From positions 1,550,001-1,614,000 of the forward strand of contig NZ_JAGFPE010000001.1 of the NCBI RefSeq assembly GCF_025962655.1: a DNA stretch of 64,000 bases. The letters are read 5' to 3'. Source of the stretch: Candidatus Symbiopectobacterium sp. NZEC151 (GTDB lineage Bacteria; Pseudomonadota; Gammaproteobacteria; Enterobacterales; Enterobacteriaceae). The notes under the pieces were generated by a model, which saw only the letters and a program-made list of their open reading frames with translations, was not told the origin of the DNA and searched no databases. The stretch's first letter is position 1; every line of letters begins with the position of its first letter. This document shows positions 54,400 to 64,000 of this stretch, piece after piece. The position numbers were made by a program, and so were the translations under genes.

Positions 54400-55452
54400 C
54401 TATATACGTAATGCCTGTCCGGCAGAAATTTGTGCCAACATACGCTGGCTCACCTGGCTTAAATCTACCACTTCATCGACGCCCCCCGTCGCAATGGCTT
54501 CGCGTGGCATACCAAACACCACACAGCTTGCCTCATTTTGCGCCAGAGTGTAAGCGCCAGCCTGATGCATTGCCAGCATCCCGGCTGCGCCGTCGTTTCC
54601 CATCCCCGTGAGGATAACCCCCACAGCATTTCGCCCGGCATACTGCGCAACCGAACGAAATAATACGTCAACCGACGGACGATGCCGGTTTACCGGCGGC
54701 CCGTCATTCAACCTGACCTGATAGTTGGCACCACTTTTCACCAACTCCAGATGGCGCGCACCGGGTGCGATATAGGCGTGTCCGGGTAAAACACGCTCAC
54801 CATCTTCTGCTTCTTTTACCGTAATCTGACACAGTTTATTCAAGCGCTCAGCAAAAGATTTGGTGAAACCCGGCGGCATATGCTGGGTTATCAGCAATGC
54901 CGGGCTGGTCGCCGGCAACGGTTGCAGCACCTGGCGAATCGCTTCGGTACCGCCCGTCGATGCACCGATGGCGATCAACTTTTCACTGCTCAGTATCGGC
55001 ATGTGCTGCATGATTTTGGTCGGTTCGCTGGACGCGCTGCGCTGCGGCAAGCGTGCCTTGGCCGCCATGCGGATTTTCTCAGCGATCATCTCGCTGTAGG
55101 CTAGCATGCCTTCGCGAATGCCCAACTGCGGCTTGGTGACAAAATCCAGCGCGCCCAGTTCCAACGCACGTAACGTCACCTCGGACCCTTTGCCCGTCAA
55201 CGATGAGACCATCACCACCGGCATAGGCCGCAAGCGCATCAGTTTTTCCAGAAAATCCAATCCGTCCATGCGCGGCATTTCCACATCCAGCGTCAATACC
55301 TGCGGATTAAACTTTTTGATCAGATCGCGGGCAACCAGCGGATCGGGTGCGGTGGCAACCACTTCCATATCTGGATGGCTATTAATGATTTCCGTCATGA
55401 TCTGACGCATAAGCGCTGAGTCATCTACACAAAGTACTGTAATCTTGCTCAT
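54400..55452 (-). CDS. cheB: chemoreceptor methylesterase CheB
   Basis: Response regulator-methylesterase of 350 residues. The N-terminal receiver has its phospho-Asp56 in [12 protein letters not shown]. The catalytic domain has the Ser in [10 protein letters not shown], the His in [18 protein letters not shown] and the Asp in [10 protein letters not shown]. It removes receptor methyl groups and balances CheR. The ATG overlaps the cheR stop (TAATG). Confidence 0.98.
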   Translation of the reverse strand: MSKITVLCVDDSALMRQIMTEIINSHPDMEVVATAPDPLVARDLIKKFNPQVLTLDVEMPRMDGLDFLEKLMRLRPMPVVMVSSLTGKGSEVTLRALELGALDFVTKPQLGIREGMLAYSEMIAEKIRMAAKARLPQRSASSEPTKIMQHMPILSSEKLIAIGASTGGTEAIRQVLQPLPATSPALLITQHMPPGFTKSFAERLNKLCQITVKEAEDGERVLPGHAYIAPGARHLELVKSGANYQVRLNDGPPVNRHRPSVDVLFRSVAQYAGRNAVGVILTGMGNDGAAGMLAMHQAGAYTLAQNEASCVVFGMPREAIATGGVDEVVDLSQVSQRMLAQISAGQALRI

Positions 55453-56342
55453 TATCTTTCCTTAGCCAGCCCATAGACCGTCTGCCCGCGCAAGTAGAAC
55501 TCCCGACTGATCTGGCTGAAGTTTTCTGAATGGCCGGCAAATAATAACCCACCCGGCTTAAGCATAGGAACAAAGCGACGCAAAATACGCTCCTGCGTCT
55601 CTTTATCAAAGTAAATCATTATATTACGGCAGAAGATAGCATCAAAGGGCGCCGGAACATCCCAGGTCGGTGCCAACAGGTTCAACTGTTGAAAATGCAC
55701 CATCGCGGCGAGTTCCGGCCTTACGCGTACCAAACCGCTGTGTGGCCCGGTTCCGCGTAAAAAAAACTTTTGTAACTGTTGGGGAGAAAGCGTGCGCAGC
55801 TCCTCCTGGCGATAAATACCCGCCGTGGCTTTTTCCAGCACCTGGGTATCGATATCACTGGCCCAGACCTGACACCCACTGACGCGGTTACCCAGCACCT
55901 CTGCCAGCGTGATAGCCAATGAATAAGGCTCTTCACCGGTGGATGCCGCCGTGCTCCATACGGTGTAGCCATTCGGCCTTGACCGTGCATGCTCGGCAAG
56001 GATCGGAAAGTGGTGCGCCTCACGAAAAAACGCCGTCAGGTTAGTCGTCAGGGCGTTAACAAACGCCTGCCATTCCGGGCTGTTGACGTCCGCTTCCAGC
56101 AGCGCCAAATATTGCCCAAAATCATTGAGCCCCAGAGTGCGCAGCCGCCTCACCAGGCGGTTGTAGACCATTTCCCGTTTATGATCGGCCAGCACAATGC
56201 CAGCACGTTGGTAAATCAACTGACTGATACGCCGAAAATGGGTATCCGACAAGGGCAATCTATCGACCATCTGCGTCAGGATAGACGCAGATTCAAGGCG
56301 ATTTGGCGATGGGTTATTTTTCATATCAAACCGCTCAAACAT
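55452..56342 (-). CDS. cheR: chemoreceptor methyltransferase CheR
   Basis: SAM-dependent receptor methyltransferase of about 296 residues. It has the N-terminal helical domain ([37 protein letters not shown]) and the catalytic domain ([38 protein letters not shown]). The start is uncertain. The ATG at 56342 has no clear ribosome-binding site, while the ATG at 56324 ([10 protein letters not shown]) follows GAGCGG. It lies just after a receptor gene. One of the two receptors here carries the CheR-tethering pentapeptide. Confidence 0.95.
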   Translation of the reverse strand: MFERFDMKNNPSPNRLESASILTQMVDRLPLSDTHFRRISQLIYQRAGIVLADHKREMVYNRLVRRLRTLGLNDFGQYLALLEADVNSPEWQAFVNALTTNLTAFFREAHHFPILAEHARSRPNGYTVWSTAASTGEEPYSLAITLAEVLGNRVSGCQVWASDIDTQVLEKATAGIYRQEELRTLSPQQLQKFFLRGTGPHSGLVRVRPELAAMVHFQQLNLLAPTWDVPAPFDAIFCRNIMIYFDKETQERILRRFVPMLKPGGLLFAGHSENFSQISREFYLRGQTVYGLAKER

Positions 56343-56363
56343 CAATTAAGGTTATAGAGAGAG

Positions 56364-57980
56364 TCAATCCAGCCTTTCCTTCAACGCGAGTGCAGGTGTT
56401 ACTTTGTAAGTATTAGTCGATATTTCATCGTCGGTCACGTCAAGACGGAAAACTGAAACTGCATCCGTCAACATCATCGCCTGAGCTTCCAATGCCTGAA
56501 CGGCGGATGAGGCTTCCTCCACCAACGCCGCATTCTGCTGCGTTGCACTATCCATTTCGGTTACCGCCTGAGCTACCTGCTCAATACCCCTGCTCTGCTC
56601 ATCGGACGCAGACGCAATTTCGCCCATGATATCGGTCACACGCTTCACGGAGGTGACGATATCATCCATGGTGTTACCCGCGTCCTTCACCAGCACAGAG
56701 CCTTGCTCAACGCGCCCAACCGATTCCTCTATCAGCGCTTTGATCTCTTTAGCTGCCTGCGCACTGCGCTGTGCCAGACTGCGCACTTCGCCGGCTACCA
56801 CGGCAAATCCACGCCCCTGTTCGCCCGCGCGTGCCGCTTCAACGGCAGCATTCAGCGCCAGAATGTTGGTCTGGAACGCAATGCCATCGATCACCCCGGT
56901 AATATCACTGATTTTACGTGAACTGACCGCAATATCCTGCATGGTTTTCACTACGCCGGCGGTAATTTCGCCCCCTTTATGGGCGGTGTGGGTAGTCTCC
57001 TGCGCTAATTTGGACGCTTGGTGCGCATTGTCCGCATTTTGCTTCACGATAGCGGTCAGTTGTTCCATGCTGGCGGCCGTTTGTTCTAACGCAGACGCCT
57101 GTGATTCGGTACGTGATGACAGATCCACGTTGCCGGAGGAAATCTCCCGCACGCCAAGCAGCATCCCCGTGGCACCTTGCCGCACGGTATGTACCGTCGA
57201 GGCCAGCGAGGTCTGCATATGTTGCAGCGCCGTGAACATCACCCCGATCTCATTCTGACCGTAGTCGGCAATTTTTACCGTCAGGTGCCCGCGCGCGATA
57301 TGCTCAAAATGCTCACGCATGGTGGTCAACGGCGTCAGAATGATTTTCCGCAGCCACACCACGGCTACAGCAACCAGGGCCAGGGAAAGCACCACGACAA
57401 TGCCAAATGACCAGGTTGAGTGGTTATAGGAATCACGGCTTGCCTGACCGGCCTGCTGCAAATGTGTCTGGACGTAGCTCAGATAGGCAGAAAAGCTCTT
57501 CTCAAAATTATCCTGAAATGACTGGGTAGGTTGGTCAAGGAAAGGTTGCAACTGGCCTTTATCCAGGAAACCAATCAGCTCTGCCAACGCACCGTTGAGC
57601 TTGTCGTAGCTCACTTTGGTGCTCTCTGCCAGACGCTGCCCTTCCTCCGTCAACTGCGTGGTAGCAACGAACTGTTTGAAATAGACATCCGCCTGCGCCA
57701 GCGAGGCGCGCGCACTGTTCATCAACACCGAGACTTGCTCTTGCGGCACGTTACGCGCCGCGCGCGTTGCCGCTCGGTTCAGGGTATTGCGGGTTTGCAG
57801 TAGCGCTACCCAACTCTGGCTCAAACTGTCGCGCTGCTGGCTGACCGTCTCCACGCGCGTAAAATTCTGATAGTCCGTTTTGAACGCCGTAAAGGATAAG
57901 CTACTGGATAGCAACTGCACGGCACAAAACACAAACAACAACACAAACAAACCGGTAGAAACACGAATTCGCGTCAACAT
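56364..57980 (-). CDS. methyl-accepting chemotaxis protein without C-terminal pentapeptide
   Basis: Membrane chemoreceptor of 538 residues. It has membrane segment 1, a four-helix TarH-type periplasmic domain ([22 protein letters not shown]), membrane segment 2 ([23 protein letters not shown]), a HAMP domain and the signalling hairpin ([44 protein letters not shown]). It ends ...LALKERLD and lacks the NWETF-type tail, like E. coli Tap or Trg, so it should depend on other receptors for efficient methylation. The ligand is unknown; the Arg pattern is related to, but not the same as, Tar/Tsr. Confidence 0.93.
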   Translation of the reverse strand: MLTRIRVSTGLFVLLFVFCAVQLLSSSLSFTAFKTDYQNFTRVETVSQQRDSLSQSWVALLQTRNTLNRAATRAARNVPQEQVSVLMNSARASLAQADVYFKQFVATTQLTEEGQRLAESTKVSYDKLNGALAELIGFLDKGQLQPFLDQPTQSFQDNFEKSFSAYLSYVQTHLQQAGQASRDSYNHSTWSFGIVVVLSLALVAVAVVWLRKIILTPLTTMREHFEHIARGHLTVKIADYGQNEIGVMFTALQHMQTSLASTVHTVRQGATGMLLGVREISSGNVDLSSRTESQASALEQTAASMEQLTAIVKQNADNAHQASKLAQETTHTAHKGGEITAGVVKTMQDIAVSSRKISDITGVIDGIAFQTNILALNAAVEAARAGEQGRGFAVVAGEVRSLAQRSAQAAKEIKALIEESVGRVEQGSVLVKDAGNTMDDIVTSVKRVTDIMGEIASASDEQSRGIEQVAQAVTEMDSATQQNAALVEEASSAVQALEAQAMMLTDAVSVFRLDVTDDEISTNTYKVTPALALKERLD

Positions 57981-58092
57981 ACTGCCTCCAACCTGGGTGA
58001 TCGGTCGGCGCTATGCCGACACGATCGATACGTTCTTGTTTTAAACTGCTTCTGTATGAATCACTGTGCCAGAAATACGCGTGGTCGTTCGG

Positions 58093-59790
58093 TTAGAACG
58101 TTTCCCAGTTGTCTGAGGTCACTGCCTCTGCCTTTTTCTTACTGCCCGCCGAGGCGCTCGGCAGCAATACCGGGCGCGCGGTATTATCAACCGAGGCCGT
58201 TGCTGGCGATGCAATCCGCGAACGCCCACCCGTTGCAGGCAACTGGAAGACCGCAACGGCCTGATTCAGCCCAATAACTTGTTGTTCAAGTGCGGCGGCG
58301 GCGGCGGCGGATTCCTCTACCAATGCAGAGTTTTGCTGCGTCACGCGGTCCATTTCGGTAACGGCCAGCCCAACCTGCCCAATGCCTTTGCTCTGTTCGT
58401 CAGAGGCAGAAGCAATTTCGCCCATGATGTCGGTCACGCGTGTCACCGAGCTAAGAATCTCGCCCATGGTTTCGCCCGCACTTTCTACTAATACAGATCC
58501 TTCATCGACACGATTTACAGAATCTTCAATCAAACTTTTAATTTCTTTCGCTGCCTGGGCGCTACGCTGTGCCAAATTGCGCACCTCTCCCGCTACCACG
58601 GCGAAACCACGGCCCTGCTCTCCCGCACGCGCCGCTTCAACCGCGGCGTTCAACGCCAGAATATTGGTCTGGAACGCGATGCCATCGATAACGCTGGTAA
58701 TATCAGCAATTTTCTGTGAGCTACCGGCAATGTTGTGCATAGTTTTCACGACATTATCGACCACCTTGCCACCGCGTTGTGCGGTTTCTGACGCACTTAA
58801 CGCCAGTTGGCTCGCCTGACGCGCATTTTCCGCATTCTGTCGTACCGTTGCGGTCAGTTGTTCCATGCTGGCCGCCGTTTGCTCCAGCGACGACGCCTGC
58901 TCTTCGGTACGCGATGAGAGGTCGTTATTCCCTGCGCTGATTTCTGATGCCCCGGTGTAGATGGCATCGGCACCCTGGCGCACCGCGCTCACCGTGCTAA
59001 TCAATTCAGACTGCATGTGGCGCATACTGTCTGCCAGTGTCCCCATTTCATTGCGGCTATGATAATTCATCTTCTGTGTCAGATCGCCACGTGCAATGTG
59101 TTGCGTGTGCTCCACAATATTATGCAGCGGATGAATTAATATACGTTGAATAGCAAACCAGGCAGACAAGATTAACGCGACAACAACAGAAATCACCGCA
59201 GCCAAAATCCAGAGAGCCGATTGATAAGCGCTTTCGTTGCGTGAAATTTCTGTGTTATATAATTTTTCACTTTCAACTTTATAAGCATTGTACGCTTTTT
59301 CAAATCCATCCTGATAGCTTTGCGTTGGCTGATCGATAAACTTTTTTATATCCCCAGCGGAAAGCAATTGAATTAACTCCGCCAGTGCCACATTTAGCGT
59401 CTTGTAATTCTGCTTGACATCTTGCGCGATGGCATTGCTCTGCTGTGCCGAGCGCGCTACACCTTCATAGTCTGCGAAGTATTTGTTTGCGCTGACTAAT
59501 TGCCGCTGTGCATCCTCCAGCAACGTTTTTACCGATGACCCAGTGCCGGCTCCCGTGGCATCGAGCGCAAATCGACTTCCTGCCCGATTAAGGGTGTTTC
59601 GCGTTTGTAATAAATAGGACCAACTCGCATCAAGCGCCGATTTTTGATTATTAATGATTAGCGTATTACCAAATACTTCTTTATCATTTTTTAACGCATT
59701 GAAAAATAGCCCACCGGAAACAAGTTGTAGCACACCAAATAGCAGCAATACACAAAGTAGCGCTGTGACAATTTTGATACGATTTAGCAT
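58093..59790 (-). CDS. Tsr/Tar-like methyl-accepting chemotaxis protein with NWETF tail
   Basis: Membrane chemoreceptor of 565 residues with the E. coli Tsr layout. The periplasmic domain has [22 protein letters not shown] and [36 protein letters not shown], followed by the second membrane helix, HAMP, and the methylation and signalling helices ([30 protein letters not shown]). The C-terminal pentapeptide NWETF tethers CheR and CheB. Conserved Arg and Thr positions of the amino-acid pocket suggest a serine-like amino-acid ligand, which is an inference. It lies between cheW and the second receptor gene. Confidence 0.94.
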   Translation of the reverse strand: MLNRIKIVTALLCVLLLFGVLQLVSGGLFFNALKNDKEVFGNTLIINNQKSALDASWSYLLQTRNTLNRAGSRFALDATGAGTGSSVKTLLEDAQRQLVSANKYFADYEGVARSAQQSNAIAQDVKQNYKTLNVALAELIQLLSAGDIKKFIDQPTQSYQDGFEKAYNAYKVESEKLYNTEISRNESAYQSALWILAAVISVVVALILSAWFAIQRILIHPLHNIVEHTQHIARGDLTQKMNYHSRNEMGTLADSMRHMQSELISTVSAVRQGADAIYTGASEISAGNNDLSSRTEEQASSLEQTAASMEQLTATVRQNAENARQASQLALSASETAQRGGKVVDNVVKTMHNIAGSSQKIADITSVIDGIAFQTNILALNAAVEAARAGEQGRGFAVVAGEVRNLAQRSAQAAKEIKSLIEDSVNRVDEGSVLVESAGETMGEILSSVTRVTDIMGEIASASDEQSKGIGQVGLAVTEMDRVTQQNSALVEESAAAAAALEQQVIGLNQAVAVFQLPATGGRSRIASPATASVDNTARPVLLPSASAGSKKKAEAVTSDNWETF

Positions 59791-59916
59791 ATGACGCCTT
59801 TTAAGTGAACGAATAGCCGGAAGACCGGCATCAAAGTGGGGTGAGTTCCAGATAACCTAAATAGAGAAAAGAGCAAGAAAGGTCAGAGCCATCCAGCGAT
59901 GGCCCTGAAAAAAAGA

Positions 59917-60414
59917 TTATGCTTTTGCAACGATATCGACTAATGCCATTTCTTCACTGCTGAGCAATTTCTCAATATCGACCAGGATGAGCATTCTCTC
60001 ACCCAGTGAGCCGAGACCTGTCAAATATTCTGTGGACAGGGTTACCGCAAATTCCGGCGCAGGGCGAATCTGATCCGCCGTCAGCGACAGTACGTCAGAC
60101 ACGCCGTCAACCACGATCCCAACCACGCGTTGCCCCAGATTGAGGACAATGACCACGGTGTTGTCATCGTAATCCACTTCCTGCTGGGCAAACTTAATGC
60201 GCAGATCGACGATAGGCACGATAACGCCACGCAGGTTAGTCACCCCTTTGATGAAGGAGGGCGTATTGGCAATGCGTGTAACCTGATCGTAACCCCGGAT
60301 CTCTTGCACCTTAAGAATATCGACGCCGTACTCCTCGTCGCCCAGTGTGAAAATCAGGAACTCCTGTCCCACAGTTTCACCGGCTATTTTTGTGACGTTG
60401 GCAAGTCCAGTCAT
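59917..60414 (-). CDS. cheW: chemotaxis coupling protein CheW
   Basis: Scaffold of 165 residues that links receptors to CheA. The sequence is almost the same as E. coli CheW ([56 protein letters not shown]). The frame opens at 60423, but the ATG at 60414 (MTGLANVTK) follows AAGGTG six bases upstream. A 9-bp hairpin with one mismatch (59885-59906) follows the stop and could partly attenuate read-through to the receptors. Confidence 0.97.
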   Translation of the reverse strand: MTGLANVTKIAGETVGQEFLIFTLGDEEYGVDILKVQEIRGYDQVTRIANTPSFIKGVTNLRGVIVPIVDLRIKFAQQEVDYDDNTVVIVLNLGQRVVGIVVDGVSDVLSLTADQIRPAPEFAVTLSTEYLTGLGSLGERMLILVDIEKLLSSEEMALVDIVAKA

Positions 60415-60449
60415 GTTTTTCACCTTAATTATTCACGTTCTATGTGTTA

Positions 60450-62489
60450 TTACGCCGCGGTCTCAACAACGCGCTTTTCACGGTTCAATGCCTGCAACGC
60501 CGAAACGTCGACAATCAATGCCACGCTGCCGTCACCTAAAATGGTCGCAGCGGAAACACCTGGCACTTTGCGATAGTTGCTTTCCAGGTTTTTCACCACA
60601 ACCTGGTGTTGACCAATCAGTTGATCAACCAGCAGGGCATAGCGGCGACCTGCGCTCTGTAGAATCACGACGATACCCTGAGTTGCGTCGGTCTTCGCGC
60701 CTTCAACATCAAAAATGTGGAACAGCTCAACCAGAGGCAGATATTCACCGCGCACTTGCAGCACACGCTCACCGCCTGCCAGCGGATAAATATCCTCGGC
60801 GCGCGGTTGTAACGATTCCATTACTGCACCCAGCGGCAGAATGAACACTTCTTTGCTGACCTTGACGGACATGCCATCCAGTATCGCCAGTGTGAGCGGC
60901 AGCAGGATACGAATAGTGGTGCCCTTGCCTGCCTGGAAGTGAATTTCAACGTGCCCACCCATCTCCTGGATGTTACGTTTTACCACGTCCATGCCGACGC
61001 CGCGTCCGGAGACGTCTGTCACTTTTTCGGCCGTTGAGAAACCTGGCGCAAAAATCAGCATTCCGACGTCTTCGTCGGACATGTTTTCATTCACCGCCAA
61101 GCCTTGCGACAGCGCTTTCGCTAAAATACGCTCACGGTTCAAACCCGCACCATCGTCGATAACTTCAATGCAGATATTCCCGCCCTGATGTTCGGCTAAC
61201 AGCGTCAAATTACCCACCGGCGATTTCCCGGCAGCAATACGTTTCTCTGGCGATTCAATACCGTGATCGAGGCTGTTGCGCACCAAGTGGGTAAGAGGGT
61301 CAATAATGCGCTCAATCAGGCTCTTATCCAACTCGGTGGAGCTGCCGATCTGTGTCAATTCCACCTGTTTGTCCAGTTTGGCGGCCAAGTCGCGCACCAA
61401 GCGTGGGAAGCGGCTGAACACGTATTCCATCGGCATCATACGAATGGACATCACCGATTCTTGCAAATCGCGCGCGTTTCGCTCTAGCTGCCCCATGCTG
61501 TTCAGCAGGTCGGCATGCACCACCGGATCGAGCGCCGTAGAGCGCTGTGCCAGCATGGACTGCGTTATCACCAGTTCGCCGACCAGGTTGATTAACTGGT
61601 CAACTTTTTCTACCGCTACACGAATACTGGTATCACCGGTTTTTTGGCGGTTTTTATTGGCATCGTGTGCGGGCTGTTGAGCCTTCGCCGCAGCAACAGG
61701 TGCGGTAGGCGCTGCGACCTTCGCTTCAACCACAGGCTCTGGCGCGCTGGGCACGACGGTCAGTTCCGGCGCTGGCTCGGCGGCGGGAGCAGCACTTGGC
61801 GTGGGAGCTGAAGGCGCACCAAAATGAATCTGTTCAGGTTCGAGCACAAAGCAGAGCACTGCGCTGATATCGTCTTCACTTTCAGAGGTAACCAGCGTGA
61901 TATCCAGGCTGCTGTCCGTCTGCTTAGGATCTTTCACCGTTCCCAGGTTGCCCAGTTCTTCGAGCATTTGCGGAATTTCTTGCGTTTTGAGCCCGGTGAG
62001 CGTGATATGCAATTCACCGTTTCCCGCTTGCGCGAGCGTGGGTGCGGCCGCAGCCGATGCGCTTACAGCAGTGGCAGCCGGCGCGCTACCTTCCCCTTTG
62101 GCATCGAGCGCCAGTTGGCGCAGTGCCTGACAGATATACTCAAAGCTTTCGGCATTGGGTTCCTGTGCGGTTTTATAAGCGTCCAACTGATCCTGCATAA
62201 TATCTTTTGTTTCCAAAAACAGGTTGATGATATCGGTACTCAAACGCATCTCTCCGCGTCGCGCACCATCAAGCAGGTTTTCCATCAAGTGGGTAGTTTC
62301 CTGCAATACGGTAAAACCGAACGTTCCCGCGCCGCCTTTAATGGAATGGGCAGCACGGAAAATGGCATTCATTTGCTCAGTATCAGGGGCTTGTGGATCT
62401 AATAACAACAAATGTTGTTCCATATCCGCCAGTAGTTCATCTGCTTCATCAAAGAAAGTTTGATAAAAAGCACTCATGTCCATGCTCAC
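60450..62489 (-). CDS. cheA: chemotaxis histidine kinase CheA
   Basis: Cytoplasmic kinase of 679 residues that phosphorylates CheY and CheB. The P1 domain carries the phospho-acceptor His48 in AIFRAAHSIKGGAGTFG, and P2 follows. A long Ala/Pro/Glu-rich linker (about residues 225-270) comes next. P3-P4 have the N-box HLVRNSLDHGIESPE, G1 VIDDGAGLNRE and G2 DVSGRGVGMDVV, and P5 is CheW-like. It is somewhat longer than E. coli CheA (654), mostly in the linkers. It lies 35 bases upstream of cheW and four after motB. Confidence 0.97.
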   Translation of the reverse strand: MSMDMSAFYQTFFDEADELLADMEQHLLLLDPQAPDTEQMNAIFRAAHSIKGGAGTFGFTVLQETTHLMENLLDGARRGEMRLSTDIINLFLETKDIMQDQLDAYKTAQEPNAESFEYICQALRQLALDAKGEGSAPAATAVSASAAAAPTLAQAGNGELHITLTGLKTQEIPQMLEELGNLGTVKDPKQTDSSLDITLVTSESEDDISAVLCFVLEPEQIHFGAPSAPTPSAAPAAEPAPELTVVPSAPEPVVEAKVAAPTAPVAAAKAQQPAHDANKNRQKTGDTSIRVAVEKVDQLINLVGELVITQSMLAQRSTALDPVVHADLLNSMGQLERNARDLQESVMSIRMMPMEYVFSRFPRLVRDLAAKLDKQVELTQIGSSTELDKSLIERIIDPLTHLVRNSLDHGIESPEKRIAAGKSPVGNLTLLAEHQGGNICIEVIDDGAGLNRERILAKALSQGLAVNENMSDEDVGMLIFAPGFSTAEKVTDVSGRGVGMDVVKRNIQEMGGHVEIHFQAGKGTTIRILLPLTLAILDGMSVKVSKEVFILPLGAVMESLQPRAEDIYPLAGGERVLQVRGEYLPLVELFHIFDVEGAKTDATQGIVVILQSAGRRYALLVDQLIGQHQVVVKNLESNYRKVPGVSAATILGDGSVALIVDVSALQALNREKRVVETAA

Positions 62490-62493
62490 GTGA

Positions 62494-63735
62494 TCACCTC
62501 TGCTGCGAATCGTGGCTTATTGATGAAGGTGTTGCCTGGCTGTCCGGAGCGGCTGGCAACGCGGTGGTCGGTTGCTGGCGCCCTGAAGCAGGTACTCCAT
62601 TCCCTGTCTGCGGCGATGCTGCACCGCCGCTATTACTTGTATTGGTATTACTGCTACTGCTTACATTGCTGGTACTGGTGGCGCTGTTGTTATTGGTTGT
62701 GGTACTGCTCGAACTGGTGTTGTTGCTACTGGGAGGCGCACTGTTCGTTGGCCCCACGCCCGTGGCTCCCCCCGGGACCGGTGCATTGCTTGCACCGCTA
62801 TTGCTATTGTCGGCAGCAGGCTCGTCGGGTTTAGTGTTCTCCGCGGGCAAATTTTGCAAAGTTTCCGCTTTATCGATATCAATCGCACGGCTTTCGCTAT
62901 TTTCTTGCTCAATGGCGCGTTGCGCATCACGGTTTAGCACCATTAAGCTGATGCGGCGGTTGATGGCGTCATTTTTATTGGTGGCCTGTTTCAAACTCAT
63001 GGTATCCGCCATGCCCACCACCCGCAGCACCTTGCCGTCAGAAAGGCCGCCGGCAATCAGCTCGCGCCGGGATGAGTTCGCGCGATCGGCGGACAGCTCC
63101 CAGTTACTGTAGCCACGTTGCCCCTGCGCGTATTGCACGTCATCGGTATGACCTGACAGGCTGATTTTATTGGGGATATCATTAAGAATGGGGGCTATGG
63201 CACGCAGGATATGACTCATATAGGATTCAACCTGCGCACTGCCGGTTTTGAACATGGGGCGATTTTGGCTATCAATAATCTGGATGCGTAGCCCTTCATC
63301 GACCATTTCAATCAGCAGGTGCGGGCGCAGCGCTCTGAGGCGCGGGTCAGATTCGATCAACTGTTCCAACTGCTCGCGCAATTTATTCAAGCGAATATCG
63401 TCGAGCCTGTCGCGCTGATTGGCTTCGGGAGGCATCTCAGGTTCACGTTTGACGACGCCTTCCTGCTGGGTGTAATCATTCCCCCCGCCAGGGATCGGGC
63501 TGCTGTCTTCACTGACGCGAGAGCCTGAGGTTAACGCGACTTTGAGTGGCGTTCGAAAATACTCGGCGATCTGCGTCAATTGTGATGGGCTGGCAATGGC
63601 GATAAGCCACATCACCAAAAACAGCGCCATCATGGCAGTCATAAAGTCAGCATAAGCTATCTTCCACGAGCCGCCATGGTGCGCCGCGTGGCTAGACTTC
63701 CTTTTCTTGCGTATTATCGGATGCTGATGTTTCAT
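62494..63735 (-). CDS. motB: flagellar stator protein MotB with long low-complexity tail
   Basis: Stator protein of 413 residues. It has a basic N-terminus and a membrane helix bearing the proton-accepting Asp (Asp30 in [20 protein letters not shown]). The OmpA-like peptidoglycan-binding domain contains [35 protein letters not shown]. coli MotB ends at 308. Here about 105-110 extra residues follow, built almost only of Ser, Asn, Thr, Gly, Ala and Pro ([19 protein letters not shown]). The reading frame is intact. The ATG overlaps the motA stop by one base. Confidence 0.96.
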   Translation of the reverse strand: MKHQHPIIRKKRKSSHAAHHGGSWKIAYADFMTAMMALFLVMWLIAIASPSQLTQIAEYFRTPLKVALTSGSRVSEDSSPIPGGGNDYTQQEGVVKREPEMPPEANQRDRLDDIRLNKLREQLEQLIESDPRLRALRPHLLIEMVDEGLRIQIIDSQNRPMFKTGSAQVESYMSHILRAIAPILNDIPNKISLSGHTDDVQYAQGQRGYSNWELSADRANSSRRELIAGGLSDGKVLRVVGMADTMSLKQATNKNDAINRRISLMVLNRDAQRAIEQENSESRAIDIDKAETLQNLPAENTKPDEPAADNSNSGASNAPVPGGATGVGPTNSAPPSSNNTSSSSTTTNNNSATSTSNVSSSSNTNTSNSGGAASPQTGNGVPASGRQQPTTALPAAPDSQATPSSISHDSQQR

Positions 63736-64000
63736 TAGTCACTTTCCGCAGCCTGCTGAGCCGGTGCTTTCACACGACGAATATGCTCTTCCATCTCAGC
63801 GAAGGTCGGACGGACTGTGGAGTACAGCGTTTTGCGCCCAAACTCAACGGCAATCTGCGGCGCATAACCGTTCAGGCTGGAAAGCAGCGTCACCTTGATG
63901 CATTGCAGGACTTTTACCTTTTCCGAATTCTTTTGGCGCAGCAGTGAAGCCAGTGGCGAAACAAAGCCGTAAGCCAGCAGGATCCCCAGGAACGTCCCCA
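63735..64000 (-). CDS. motA: flagellar stator protein MotA, C-terminal part
   Basis: The gene runs off the window; only the last 87 codons are present. The visible part reads [60 protein letters not shown] and ends in AESD. This matches the third and fourth membrane segments and C-terminal tail of E. coli MotA. The stop TAA overlaps the motB ATG. The promoter for motAB-cheAW and the genes following it must lie beyond the window. Confidence 0.95.
   Translation of the reverse strand, partial: GTFLGILLAYGFVSPLASLLRQKNSEKVKVLQCIKVTLLSSLNGYAPQIAVEFGRKTLYSTVRPTFAEMEEHIRRVKAPAQQAAESD

Noticed and set aside
62393-63112. 239-residue plus-strand ORF rich in Leu opposite motB
   Set aside because: It is the complement of the Ser/Asn/Thr-rich MotB tail and OmpA domain; its composition is an artefact of the antisense frame.

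Overview
The window is chromosomal DNA of a motile, peritrichous-type gammaproteobacterium of the order Enterobacterales. The tRNA-Ser, PhoH, FliA, CheW, CheA, CheY and FliI proteins read almost like their E. coli counterparts. However, the flagellar and chemotaxis genes form one unbroken block (fliZ-fliA ... fliC-fliDST ... fliE/fliF-R ... flgL-B/flgA-MN ... flhEAB ... cheZYBR-mcp-mcp-cheWA-motBA), and PhoH lies next to FliZ. That layout suits Pectobacteriaceae (Dickeya, Brenneria, Pectobacterium, Lonsdalea) better than E. coli. The genus is an inference and is not proven here.

Layout. 1-4071: a tRNA-Ser(GGA) gene with its own promoter, then a convergent three-gene ABC importer of the FbpABC/AfuABC class (solute-binding protein, two-domain permease, short ATPase). 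4072-6906: phoH, a roughly 0.7 kb gap, fliZ and fliA. 7162-21794: an accessory island on the minus strand inserted between fliA and fliC. It holds a tightly packed twelve-gene operon and a separate 1163-residue glycosyltransferase/methyltransferase fusion. 22040-37330: fliC, fliDST, fliE, fliFGHIJK and fliLMNOPQR. 37504-49431: flgL to flgB on the minus strand, then flgA-flgMN on the plus strand. 49455-64000: flhEAB and the chemotaxis/motor genes on the minus strand, with motA cut by the window end.

The island is the notable part. In transcription order it encodes a VioA-like sugar aminotransferase, a NeuD-like O/N-acyltransferase, a FkbM methyltransferase, an acyl carrier protein, two short-chain dehydrogenases, a split transketolase (N and C halves as separate genes), an adenylating acid:CoA/ACP ligase, a LuxE-type acyl-protein synthetase, a LuxC-type acyl reductase and a CatB-like hexapeptide acetyltransferase. 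The neighbouring large protein has an N-terminal SAM methyltransferase resembling bacterial outer-membrane-protein lysine methyltransferases, then TPRs, then an OGT/SPINDLY glycosyltransferase. The best reading is a flagellin modification locus. It would make an unusual acylated or carbon-branched, methylated amino-deoxy sugar (possibly viosamine-based) and transfer it to the flagellin encoded next door, perhaps with lysine methylation. Flagellin modification islands beside fliC are known in Enterobacterales. The LuxC/LuxE/adenylase/ACP/split-transketolase chemistry here has no function that can be read from sequence alone.

Regulation. Four sigma-28 (FliA) promoters match the TAAAGTTT-N11-GCCGATAA consensus well: in front of fliC, fliD, flgM and flgK. 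None is seen in front of the island operon or the large glycosyltransferase. Intrinsic terminators are seen after the tRNA, phoH, fliC, fliT/fliE and cheZ. No phage, insertion sequence, CRISPR array or integrase was seen.
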